A DNA stretch of 64,000 nucleotides from Micropterus salmoides (lineage: Eukaryota > Chordata > Actinopteri > Centrarchiformes > Centrarchidae). The notes beneath the pieces were generated by a model that saw nothing but the letters and a program-made list of their open reading frames with translations, was not told where the DNA came from and did no database searches. The translations under genes were made by a program, and so were the position numbers. Numbering within the stretch: position 1 is the first letter of the stretch; each line of letters starts with the position of its first letter. The stretch spans positions 25,930,332 to 25,994,331 of the forward strand of contig NW_024041151.1 of the NCBI RefSeq assembly GCF_014851395.1, written 5' to 3'. Shown in pieces: positions 49,501 through 60,859 of this stretch.

Positions 49501-51462
49501 AGCTGAAGCTGTGAGCAATGCGCGCTCTCTCTCTCTCTCGTGCTCTCTCTAAATGCAGTTTCAGTAACGGTGGTGGAGTGGTCACATCAAACAAAATGTA
49601 TCAATTATTGCGAGTAGCCTCCGCTCTTTGAAGACCTTAGAGAGAGGCTGCGTCACGAAGAGTATTGCATATTAGCATGGAAATATTTTGTTGCTGTTGT
49701 TGGGGGGGGCTACAGTCAAAACATCAAAAATTGGCTGCCCCCAAGTGTCCAATAACATCAAGGAATGCAGTTTAAATGCATCTGCGAATATGCGATTTGA
49801 AATAACATCCAAATTAGGGGAAATGTTTTCTTTTGGTTGTTTCCCTCAGACGGATTCACTCACCTGAAACCCCTGTTCCAACCTGCTGAGCCACTGAAAA
49901 GATCCTTCTTCAGAAAAGCCTTCCATCCAGGCTTTCATGGGCAGCTGCAGGCACAGAAAAGAAGGCACACATTTGCACATCTGGATGCAAGTCTTGCTTT
50001 CATGTATGAGACCTGTGAAGGTCAATGATGTTCAGACAGCTGCTGATAAACTCTGGATTAGCATGCAGCTCAAGCATGAAGCAGAAGTAAATTGGCTACT
50101 TTAGTGATAGATGCATCCATCTCACGCTACCTGAGACCAATTCATTTTATTCTTTGGTTGAGTGAATCAATTCTTTATGTACTATTGACTCTATTAGAGT
50201 GATTATGATGATTATGATTATGATTAACAAATTATGATTTTGGCCATGGTTTGGAGGCTCTGCACGGCCGCAGCTGGATATACTTGTATACTTCGGTGAT
50301 TTAGGCTAGAGGCTGAGATAGATGTTGTGTAGATGTTTTGGGCGCGGTATATTTATGGCAATTTTGTAGAGTCCTGAAAACTTGTGTTTGTGCGTGTGTA
50401 TGGCAGACAGTGAATCTCAGCATAGATTTAATAACTGATCCTGTAGGAATGATGTCCAAACTACCGAAATAAGATTTTCCTTCAAGAGGACTGTGTCACA
50501 AGTTCAAGTCATCACTGCAGAAGCGTGTGCTGACTGACAATTTATCAAATTGAGATTGCGGTCGTGCAACACGACGACATGAAATTAGGTGCAATTTCCC
50601 GGCAGCTTTTCCCGGGTGATGTCTTTATACCTGAGAGTCTCGAGGATGAATGCAGGTCTGTTTTGATGCGGAGGAGAAGCTGCAATAGGCCAGCAGAGTG
50701 TCGGCTGGGCTCCCCTGGTTGGGGTCGATGTAATACATTCCTGCAGGGGAAGGTTACCAAGAGGTCAATGAGATCTGCAGGGATGAAAGTGTTGTGCCCC
50801 ACACTGACAGAAAGACCTGAGAAAAACCTGAATCACAACTACTCCTACATAGACTATTGGCTAAATGTTAAAGCGTAAAGAATTGCAGTAGACATTTTTC
50901 TTTTCTGTTTCTAGTAAATGTATTATTAGTCCTGCTTTAACTAGCAACTGCTGGTGCACCGGTGGGCACAGAGAATATGGACCCTTCACTTATATGATAT
51001 TCAATAAGAATTTAAAGTGTTAGGAGTCAATTATGCATTATGTATCTATATATAGGCACACCATAAAATCTGTATTGAGGTAAATTACTTGTTTTTGGGT
51101 GTTACCATTTTAATTTTACCTTATAACAAAAAGCATTTCTCCATGTGAGCTGTTCTGATCTCTGACGTAATAAATGAATCTGGCAACTTTTGGAATTTTA
51201 GCTTTCAAAAACACACATGTAACAGAAAGGACAGTATCTAGAACTTCAGCTATTTCAGTGTGTATTTACTGTCATGACACTGTTTCGGGAACTGACCGCT
51301 GCTGTACTCAGGGTGACAGAGCCAGAGCTCCAGACAGGTGGTGGCAGGATGCTCCTTACTGCCATCAGGAGGATCCACCAGCAGCCGAAGCTCGTGCTGC
51401 AGAGAATCTAGCAGAGTCTGGATCAGAGGGTAGTTGGGCTTATCGGACACATACATCAGGTC
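46583..51462 (-). other. Collagen C-propeptide (COLFI) exons
   Basis: Five exons encode about 230 residues of the trimerisation domain. The first has GSKEHPATTC..LCHPEYSSG, then MYYIDPNQGSPADTLLAYC. Next come KAWMEGF..FQWLSRL and NVVQMRFLRL..VTYSC..ALKDC, and the chain ends FGFTVGPVCFS. Seven cysteines are present where related chains have eight. The one after DPNQG is Ser, a position linked to interchain bonding and to whether a chain can homotrimerise. The segment between the fifth and sixth visible cysteines is about 11 residues shorter than in COL5A1 or COL11A1. All five introns' phases fit (0, 1, 0, 0, 0). Confidence 0.92.
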
Positions 51463-54400
51463 CTGCACAGGGGAATAGAGCAACAAAATTGAGGGAGAAT
51501 GCACTTTGAGTGTATGTTGACTTGTACTTTCAGATGCTCTTATGATAAATGCTTTTGTAATTGTAAATAGGGTTGCCCCCTTCAATACAGAAAAATGAAG
51601 GACGCCTGCCGCAGTGGGGGCCACACCCCTCGGGGGCCCGGCAACGACAGGCCCGATGGTGTGCCAGTGGTGGCATATCATAACTTAAAACATGTTTTCA
51701 GGAAAGTATTAAGATTGATACCAGTGGACTTTGTAATAAGCTATTTGCTATTGAAATCAGTGTGAACAGATAAACGCTGTCTCTCTACATCACAACTCAA
51801 CAGACTAGTGGTCTTATTGTCATAGCTGAATACACAGCTACCACAATAATAAACATAGGCCAACAATGTGTGACAGTGAGACCAGAAAATATAGGCTTTT
51901 GGAGGAACTTGTGAGATATGAACTGTGTTTCATTAATTTATTAAATCAATGTCATGTCCATAACTTATGAACTATAAATAGGCTAAAACAAATGACTTGA
52001 TATGAATTGGAAAGACTTTTGCAAAGGATTTTCCATAATCATGAACGGCAGTGGACCAGAAGTAGTAGTCTTCTTTTGATTGTCAGTAAATATATTTATG
52101 TATTTATTTTATTTTAAATCTATAGTATTGAAGAATGCAATTCTATAGATTGGTTATGAATAACAATTGTTTATATTCTTCACATTGGCACTATATTTTG
52201 ATAATTAAATGTGTATTAAATAACCTTTATCGCTTATTAAATTAATGCTTATGTGTCTGACTGTATATCTCAACCTTAAAAAAACAAATCATACCATAAT
52301 GTAGGCATGTGCTTAATTTAGATTGTAACAGTATTTCTTAACAGATAGGCAGCACATGAAATCCAGCGTAATCAATCAGAAAATTTGTAAATTTTATTAA
52401 GTCATTACACTGCCTCGGCATGCTGTCACACGTCTGACAGGCCACTGTGCACCACACGAAACACTGGCCGACAAATTGTGAAGTTTGGCTTGATACTCAT
52501 CAAGTAGGCTATTTGATTTCTCCCACTTGTCGTTGGTAGACTACTTTTGCATCCGCTTTTGTTTCAGAGGGGACGCGGGCGTTTCTGGAGCTGCTGCTGC
52601 CGTTGTTTCAACTCGACTCCCTGCCAAGAGACCCATCCTTATCTGACTCTGATTGGCCCTGAACCCGACGGTATTAATCATACCAACAATGGCAGCGAGT
52701 ATTACCCAGTACGGGGTAGAAAAGGACTAGTCTTCACAGAATGCGGGTGGGATGATTTGCATGTGATGCTGCATTAAAGACAACTCGGAAATACGGGACA
52801 ATTCTGTATTTTAAGGGACGGGTGGCAACCCTAATTGTAACTCATGAGTCACATGCCTTGAGTTGAGTCAACGTCATGTTCAGTGACTGTCCTGAGGGTC
52901 CTGGAACCCCAGGTGGGCCCTAAAACACAAGGGAGATTGTGGTAACAAATTTTACAAAAATTACACAAATTGGGTAAACACTGCAGAGAGATCAATATTA
53001 TCTAGATTTTGAAAAACCTTTGTAATTCATCACAAAGTGATGTAAGAAGTCTTAATATACAAACTATACACTAACAAATATAAAAATCTTAGATTGATGG
53101 AACTACTGAGTGATGAGTCACTGAAATAAAAAGTTTATTTCTTAAGCTGTTTCACATTTTGACAATTTTCTAAAATCAAATAATGTGGTGTTCAACAAGA
53201 AATTATAGATTAAAACAATAACTCAAGAGAGCCAAAGAACTCTATAATTTGGAATAACTTCCTCTGAATGCTAAGCTAATGTTAGCTAAAAGCTAGTCAA
53301 GTTATAAACTAAGCAAACTGTCAGACACACAAGAGTATGCACACTAGGCTAATCTCATATTTAGCTTAACTTATTTCTAGGCACTGTTAATGTAGCCATC
53401 TTTGTATAAATATATCCATTTTGGATGTACAGTACCTAGTGTATCTTAAGTGCTTTATAATAATATGAAGCACATTAACCAATCAAACCTTAATTCAGAG
53501 TTTGTTTCATCCTCTGTCTAACTATATTGTGAACTTACTGGGAGCCCCCTCCTGCCGGGCAGACCAGGTAAACCTTGGTAGCCTTTCAAACCCTGCAGCG
53601 AGAAGAAAATGGGATAAATAAAGACTGCTGCAAAGTCCCATTACATTCTAACGCCAACTCCAAAGTGTGACAGCTTTATGATTATATGTGCCATCAACAT
53701 AAACCAGAGTGATCTCAACATAAGAAATCCTCCAGGGCGTTTGCTTCAGACAACAGTGAGTGAGTGCCGAAGTGAGTTTGATCTTTCAGGACAAGAGTGC
53801 TTGAGTTGATGAGATCATACCTTTAATCCAAACAAACCCTGCAACAGAGGAGAGAACAGGAAAAGAAAAGGGCATTAGTATGGTTTTCCACTGCGAAGGG
53901 GATTTATCAACAAAGAGCTTTGGAGTGCTTTTATGTGCATTAAGAAGCCATCAGCCACAGCTTTGCAGATTTTATTACGTAAGTCAATGGATTTTTCTCC
54001 CCCCCAAGACACAGTGGGTTGAACACAATCATTATGTGCTGCTGAACTGTGAATTATTCAACAGACTGGCAGCTGAAGAAAAGATTAGTTACTTGACAGA
54101 TAGCAGTCTGCACTTTATAGGAGTTTTTATAAAACAATAACATTTCCATCACACGTTCCACTTCCTGTGCTGTCTACATTTTTCAGACACAAGATGAAGT
54201 GACAGATGAAGTGCTTCAATTCAAAATATATCCCAGTCAAACACCATCTTTCCATATAAGAAAGCCAACGTAAAAGCCAAACTGAAAAACAAGACACCAG
54301 TTATAAATACAATGAAAGAGAAATATAATAGCAAGTACATGAAACTTACAGGCAGTCCTGGCATCCCCGGTGTACCCCTCGGTCCTGGTGGACCAATATT

Positions 54401-57400
54401 TCCCTAACAAAATTAAAAAAGAGAGAGAGAGAAACGTACACATTTGCCAAACCTCAATATCATAAAAAAATATTCAAATGTAGTAAAAAGTCTAGTTCAA
54501 AACACAAAACTGAAAATAAGATGACAAACTACGATATTCCCTGTACCTGCTCTCCCTTCGGGCCCAGTGGACCTGGCAACCCAACAGGACCACGAATACC
54601 CTGAAAATATAAAAAAAATTAAAGATATTTTAAAAAGGAGAATGACACAATGTTTCCAGAGACTGACTCACAAGAAAACACAACAAATATCCATAAGAGA
54701 CAAATTGGATTTTTCAAAACTTTTAGCATGACTTACCAAAATCACAAGAAATGAAAAAAGGACTATCAGGGCAAGCACTCCTCTGTCAGAGCGACTCATG
54801 ATGTCACTCTCTTGGCGTTTTGTGTGTTTGTCTGTGTGTTGTGTTGTTTTCTACATGCTAGGCCACAAAATGTTGTGGGTAAAGGCCAGAATTTGACAAT
54901 GGAAGTAAAAGGGAAGGTTGTGGAGCACTGGGTGGGTGTCTTTAGAAACTTTTTCAAAAGAGGCCTAATACAGTGACTTTGCCTGTATTTGCTGAGGAAA
55001 CTATAGACTTTGAACATTAGCAAAGCTGTCAAGAAATAACTGCCTGAGTCAGACCTTCACCATTACTTCCTGGCATAACCTTCTCTCTGTTTAAAACAAA
55101 TCAACACATTCTTGGCTCATCAGTCATGCAAGTAAAATAGCAGGGACCAGCCAGTTCTCCCCATCAGATCTCTATAGCCAGCAAGACTGATGCAAAAACA
55201 ACTCTCATCACACAGGACCCTTCTCACTCCCACTTAAAACTCATTCCATCTCACCCCATTAGCTTACTGTTGTAAAAACCCTCTGGCCAAAAAAATCCAT
55301 TAATCAGGAATGTGATTGGCAAAGGACAAAAAAGCAGGAAAATATACTGAACCCCCCCACACACCACGATCAAACTGGCAGCTGCTCTAGAACAGCATAT
55401 GGATACAGGATCTGTGACAATAACTTCAAAGACAAGTTTCTAATCCACTGTGCCATCGCAACCTCTCTATTAAAAAAATATTATTAATAATTGATGTTAT
55501 TATAATTAATAATTACAATAACATAATAATAATAATAATAATAATAATATAAATACTAACTTTCAAATTAGTTCAGTTGAAGTTAATAGATTATTTTTAA
55601 TGAATAAGAGACAGCCGCAAAGGTCGTTGCCTGTTTAAGACCTGGTGGAAAAACAGTTATATTATTCAGGAAACTCAGATCAAACAGCCAGATCAGTCTC
55701 TGTCTATTGAAAAAATGTAAGAAAAAGTTCAAAACACTTCAACTCTGTCAGCGGGAGGGTGTGTGTGTGAGAACGACCGCAACAGTTTCACGGGATCGCG
55801 CCCAGTATTACACAGAAGTCGTTACCATGGTTTTTGGCTAACAGCTGACTTAAACAACATATGGTAACACATGCACATATTTGGACTCATATTGAACGAT
55901 TCTCTATTAAGAGTCCCAGGAAGCCTCTCCACTGAGCCATGCAGTGCAAGGCCAAACCCTGATTCTGGCTCACCTTAATGTAATACAGCCATCATTAATG
56001 TTATTAATTACACCTGCTGCTTTGACATGTCAAAAGGTCTGCTGTGAAACAGGTCTATTGGTAGGACTGTGTTGCAGCCTTGAACAATATACATCAATGT
56101 TTATTAATGTGCATTGTCCCTGTTAAATGAACCAATAAATGAAAAAATTAAAAACATTAGACATTACAAGAAATACTCCTACCTTCATGCCATCAGCTCC
56201 AGCTGGTCCAGGCAATCCATGGTCTCCTTTCTCACCCTAAGGACACAAAAAATACAGATAAAACATTTTTATAACTAGATTTTTCTAATTGAACCAACAT
56301 ATATACATGGTATCTTTGAAGCTACGAATACTTTCAAAGGCTTAGTGCTTTAAAGGTTCAGTGTGTAAGTTTTAGAGGCATCTAGTGGTGAGGGTTGCGA
56401 ATTACAACCAACTGCTCACTCATCGCTCACCCCCCCACTTCCGAGGGCAGAGGAGAAGCTACGGTCGCCGACACACTCTGTCTGCTAAATAATACATGTG
56501 GTCCTCCATTTGTCCAAATTTCTCTTTTCTTCTTACTTTTAAAAACCAGACGACAACAGCTACTACTACTTCTTCAACTTCTTTTTCTTCTTCGTACGTA
56601 TTCATCGTAGTAAAGGAACACGCTCTGTAGAGCATCTTGTCTGTTTGGGCTACTGTAGAAACATGGTGGCGCAACATGGCGACGTCCATGTAAGAGGACC
56701 CGCGGTGTATGTAAACAGAAATTTTAAGGCAATAAAAACATAATAATAAAACATAACGCTTCATTATGTAAGGTCTTTATACACCACTGACAACATAGTT
56801 ATGTATATTACATTACATTTCTGTCAATAGATCCTCCTAAATATTAAACACTGAACCTTTTATTAACAGCTATTAACAGTTTTTACTGAATCTAAGACAA
56901 ACCCTGTTATTTGAACACAAATGAAACTAGCGTTGTTTTTGAACAAACAGAATCCAATGAGATCCAGTTGAGTTTGGACCTGCAAGTAAAGTTTGCACTG
57001 AATCTTTGTCAGGTTTATTAATTCTTGTTTACCTCTTTCCCCTTTTCACCTTGATCTCCCGGCTCTCCACGTAAGCCAGGGATTCCCTTGGTGACAAAAA
57101 TTAAATACATTTATCAAATGTACATCAATGCACTGACTGATCAAATGTACTTTAATTGTGAAAGTCATTACTTTATTGATCTCTTCTCCAAATCACTGAA
57201 CGAGACAGATTGCTGAATAGATCATTTCATAGCTGATGTATGCGGGTATGTTCAGCTAAGACATAAAAATAAATGAAAGCATGTTACGTGAACAAATTAA
57301 TTGACTTACGATGAGCCCTGGCCACCCAGGGAGGCCGGCCAGTCCTGTGTCTCCCTTTTCACCCTGAACGACAAAACACAATCTAATATTTGCTCATTCA

Positions 57401-60400
57401 TAATAATTAATCCAAATGTGCACAAAGCCTGTGGCCTTGTTTCTATATATCCCACCTTCGGCCCTCTGTCTCCCCTGGTTCCTCTGACTCCGGCTTTCCC
57501 CCGTTTCCCCTGCAGACAAGTTTACCATATTTTCAATGAGAAACAAAAAGCAAGAGTGGACACGTGTGAAACAACCCACAGCAATGTTTTATGTATAAAT
57601 CTATTAATGTAGTGGCTGTCAGAATGGCCAACACTAACAACGGTAATGACCAAAAATTGGATTCTTGGACTCTTTCCTACATCTTAAATTATTTTGCAAG
57701 ACCAAAACAGAAAGCTCTTACCCTCCTTCCAACATGGCCCATCTTCCCTGGTGATCCATTCATGCCATCATCTCCCTGTAGGTGCAAAAAAAAACCATAC
57801 TGATCAGTGAAAAAGCAAATTAGTATCTTTTTCGACAACTTCCACTGGGAAAAGGAGACACAGGTGCAGTGTGATTTTTTGTGTTTTTTTTAAAAAAAGA
57901 TCAGTCTGTGACCTAATAAGTAATTAACATTTTCTTCTCAAGGGAAAGGTGATCCCAATAAAGAGTAATTACATAAAACACAACATAAAATACTTTGGTT
58001 TCATTTCAAATGCATAAAATGAGGTGGGGACAGGATTTAAAGAGATAGTTAGATATAGAGACATTTTGGAAATATGTTTACTGGCTTGAAGAGCGTTATA
58101 TAATAAGATCAATACCCCTCTCATGTCTGCAAGATAAATATGAAGGCTGGGCACAGGGGGAGACAGAGTCAGGCTTGCTGTTTCCTCCTGTTTCTACAGT
58201 AAATTAACTGGCTGCTAGCTGTAGCTTCATGTTTAATGGACAGATATGAGAGTGGTGAAGATCGTCTCATCGAACTAAGGCTAAAAGGTGAATAAGAGTA
58301 TTTCCTAAAGGTGAATATGTGTATTTCATGAGCAATTTAGTGAAATTACTGTATGTCACAGTGAAGCAGAATTAACTCCAAAATGGATCAAATGTTGTTT
58401 TCTTTATTTAAATATGTACAATTTAAGATGTTTTGGAAAACTAGAATGAGTAAAAGATGTTACAAGAAGTTACAAGATGCATAAAGACAAAACATCACAT
58501 TGGACTTTGAGGATCTTACCTTCTCCCCTTTCATTCCCTGTTTCCCTTCAGGTCCTGGTCTTCCTAGCACTCCCTGCAAAGCCATAATGATTTGTTTTAT
58601 TATCATGCTGCTTTTAACTGCCATAAGTGGCAAAAACAAAACACATACACACAGAAACACACACGCGCACGCACACCATGAGTTTATGATTGTTTGCCCT
58701 TTTCCCCAATAATTAATCACTCCCAAACCAATGGTATAATTATAGACCAGCTGCTGCAAGCAAAACATAATGTCATCATCCACAGTGTTTCTGTGTTGTA
58801 CACAACCACACACTTACAGGAGCCCCTGTGGGACCTGGGGGACCCTGGGGTCCCATCTCTCCAGGTGGCCCCTGAAAAAGAGAACGAAGAGGCACAATTA
58901 ACAAAGTTAGAGTTGTTGAGGGTAAAAAAGCTATCTTTAGCAGAGGTAATTAACATCAGGTGATGTGTTGACGCTACTCAATAGCGGTTTCGTTCTCACC
59001 TCAAACCCTGGCAGAGCCGGAGGACCTCGGATACCTGGCAGACCATCCTCACCCTGCACGGGTAATTAATATTACTACGGTAGTTTAATGAATATTTGCA
59101 CAAAGTAAACATGTGCTTGCATTAAAATGTATTTATCAAGAAGGTGTAGCACCATGTGCTTCATTTATGTTGGATTTCTAAATGCCATACAGTAGATACA
59201 TATGACAAGTTAACCTCACTAACCTGTTCCCCTGACACACCCGAGGCTCCCGGCTCTCCCTTCAGTCCCGGTGGCCCTGGTTCCCCTTTATGTCCCAGGT
59301 CTCCCTGAGGTCCAACTTGTCCTACTAGGCCCTGCAATGCAGATATCACCAAAATGCAATAAAATTACCATGACAAGTTATTAAGTCATTTTTTTTGTTT
59401 TTAATTTGGGGCTTAAAATTAAATTTTACTTCAAGTTAATTAAATCAAAATTAGCCTTTAGGGTGAGATGCTGGGTGACTGAGTTCAACTGCTGCTAAAG
59501 TTATTTAAGTTTAATGTGCAAACATCTGCTAATGGCTTATACTTCCTAAGCGGTTATCTGTTTACGTGTTTATATAGCAACAATAGACAAAAATCATTTA
59601 GTTTCACCTGTGGTGGATTTTTACTTCACCTCTTGGTAATTCATTTTAATGAACACTAAACACAAAGTACAGCTGAGGCTGAGGGGAATTGGACAAATTG
59701 AAGATTTGACCTGAGGATGGAGATAGATGAAAAGTCATGGGACCACCAAAGTAATTATAATCCATCCTGAAGGGGGGCATGAATTTGTGTCATGCAATCC
59801 ACCTAATAAATGCAAAGATATTTTTCCTATAAACCCAAAAATGTCAACCTCATGGTGGCATTACAGGAAAAGTCATAGGGTCACCAAAGTTTGTGTGTGC
59901 ATATTTCATCGCAGTCCATCCAATTATTGGAATATTTCAGGCTGGACCAAAGTGGTGGACCATACAAACCGTCCCTACAAACATGCCGCTAACATGGGTA
60001 AAAACCATGTTAGATGAACCTGAAATAAAATTTCAGGTTCATCATCAGGGCTTCAGTTGTTAGCCAGCAGTCTGAACTCATCGTGCTCTTGTTATTCATT
60101 TGGCATAAGTGCACCACATACTATGATGACCATTAAAACTGAAATACCACTGACTAGATTTCTCTCTAAATCACTTAAAAATATAGTCCTTCCACGGCCA
60201 CTTAATTTACTGATGTTTGCTGTAATAGCGCAAAGGGAAAATCATGTATTTAAAAATGTTGCCTCCATTAGCTGCTGGAAAAGTCACATACAGGATGAGG
60301 TTTACATTATGTGGACTGTGAGGTTAACTGCAATGTAACAGATGGAGAAGTTGTGCATACTTTGCATGGAAAACAAACCAAATAAAGTAAACAACTACTC

Positions 60401-60626
60401 AAGTAATACTCAAGGATACTTACAGGTGGTCCCAGCCCCCCCGTGTCTCCTCTGACACCACGTGCACCAGTTATTCCCTATGTATAAGACAAACAAAACA
60501 AATGGATGGCTTTCCTCATTTAGCTGCACTTTAGTCCATATTGTACAAAATGCTAAATGTAGTTAAGTTTACCCGAGGGCCTTCACTCCCTGGAGGCCCA
60601 GTAGTCCCTACAGGCCCAGAATCCCC
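46583..60626 (-). CDS. Fibrillar procollagen alpha chain (type V/XI-like), 3' part, 21 exons
   Basis: Helix exons on the minus strand are 60573-60626, 60424-60477, 59224-59331, 59000-59053, 58818-58871, 58520-58573, 57722-57775, 57456-57509, 57310-57363, 57033-57086, 56183-56236, 54547-54600, 54350-54403, 53821-53838, 53539-53592 and 52857-52919. C-propeptide exons are 51297-51462, 50631-50740, 49864-49944, 47000-47182 and 46583-46732. They join in frame to 526 residues and a stop. Most helix exons are 54 bp with split-free Gly-first codons, the hallmark of fibrillar collagens. The 5' exons (N-propeptide and most of the helix) lie beyond 64000. The C-propeptide keeps the W..L..G..VVQM.FLRL block seen in clade B (COL5A1/5A3/11A1/11A2) and absent from COL24/27. 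Its end FEF..LPL.DVA..FGF.VGPVCFS looks closest to COL5A3. The exact ortholog is uncertain. Confidence 0.9.
47308..48073. mobile_element. hAT-type non-autonomous element
   Basis: It starts CAGTGTTAGGGTAGTTACTC and ends GTAACGCGTTAACCCCAACACTG, inverted repeats of a well-known fish hAT family rich in GTTACT/AGTAAC motifs. Flanking 8-bp duplications are CAGATAAC (47300-47307) and CATATAAC (48074-48081), a 7 of 8 match. It is 766 bp without a transposase frame. It lies in the collagen intron between exons 49864-49944 and 47000-47182. Confidence 0.88.
51568..52833. mobile_element. hAT-type non-autonomous element
   Basis: The ends TAGGGTTGCC and GGCAACCCTA are perfect inverted repeats, with longer imperfect similarity inside (AATACAG..A). 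The flanking 8-mers ATTGTAAA (51560-51567) and ATTGTAAC (52834-52841) match at 7 of 8 positions. The 1266-bp body has no transposase frame. It is inserted in a collagen intron, leaving only 23 bp to the donor of exon 52857-52919. Confidence 0.85.
52857..52919 (-). CDS. Collagen exon at the helix end and C-telopeptide, GC donor
   Basis: This 63-nt exon encodes GPPGVPGPSG, then QSLNMTLTQLK, so the Gly-X-Y helix stops here. It ends AAG|GCATGT. No GT donor keeps the frame into the next exon without a stop, apart from a weak one at CCTGG|GGTTCC within the helix. A GC-AG intron is therefore the best reading. Confidence 0.75.
55523..55549. repeat. (AAT)n microsatellite
   Basis: AAT trinucleotide run in a collagen intron. 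Confidence 0.9.
56351..56862. mobile_element. Short inverted-repeat DNA element (MITE)
   Basis: The left end TAAAGGTTCAGTGTGTAAGT and the inverted right end TAAAAGGTTCAGTGTTTAAT are terminal inverted repeats of a 512-bp non-coding element. Internal text (GCATCTAGTGGTGAGGGTTG, GCTACTGTAGAAACATGGTG) matches the family of 31971-32315. It lies in a collagen intron. Confidence 0.8.
59700..59960. repeat. Interspersed fish repeat, two imperfect units
   Basis: Two imperfect units share AAAAGTCAT(G)GG..(T)CACCAAAGT and a CATGCAATCCACC or CGCAGTCCATCC block, with TGTCAACCTCATGGTGGCAT between them. It is related, inverted, to 22376-22592. It is in a collagen intron. Confidence 0.5.
59991..60043. repeat. 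Two adjacent small hairpins
   Basis: AACATGG (59991-59997) pairs with CCATGTT (60005-60011). Immediately after, GATGAACCTGAAAT (60013-60026) pairs perfectly with ATTTCAGGTTCATC (60030-60043) around a 3-nt loop. Confidence 0.85.
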
Positions 60627-60859
60627 CTGATGAGATGGATGAAAATATTTTAATGCCATTCTGACTTAACTGATGTGGTTCAAGCAGAGCACGGCAGGTG
60701 ATATACTCTATCGGCGATGGTGTATTAGAAAGCGTATAGTATGTGCCTGTAGCGGCAGGAGTCCTCTCAATCAGGTGAGATAAGTTAACATATCACGGAA
60801 ATGTTGCTGTTGATTTTCCTGTCGTCTGCTGTTGTTAAGCAAAAATATAATTGTAAAAA

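Larger units (their letters stand above)
52857..60626 (-). other. Collagen triple-helix exons (end of COL1 domain)
   Basis: Sixteen exons encode about 286 helical residues, including GDSGPVGTTGPPGSEGPR first and GLKGYQGLPGLPGRRGLP near the end. Thirteen are 54 bp, one is 108 bp, one is only 18 bp (GLFGLK, 53821-53838), and the last carries the helix end. Exon 59000-59053 has one broken triplet: GIRGPPALPGFE has Ala where Gly is required. The last helix triplets lack the (GPP)n run seen in type I or XI chains. The splice acceptor of exon 57033-57086 is AAG rather than CAG or TAG. Confidence 0.92.

Noticed and set aside
48274..49760. A further full hAT element beginning near CAGGGGCGTTTCCAGGC
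   Set aside because: Only one end looks like a transposon terminus; no inverted partner or 8-bp duplication was found.
52853..52860. GT donor at GCAT|GTGACT for exon 52857-52919
   Set aside because: It would create a stop codon at the junction with exon 51297-51462; the GC donor one codon earlier keeps the frame.
46583..60626. Assignment of the collagen to COL27A1 because of synteny with whirlin
   Set aside because: Its C-propeptide contains the W..L..G..VVQM block of clade B and ends GPVCFS, unlike the clade C propeptides I know. Synteny alone is not enough.
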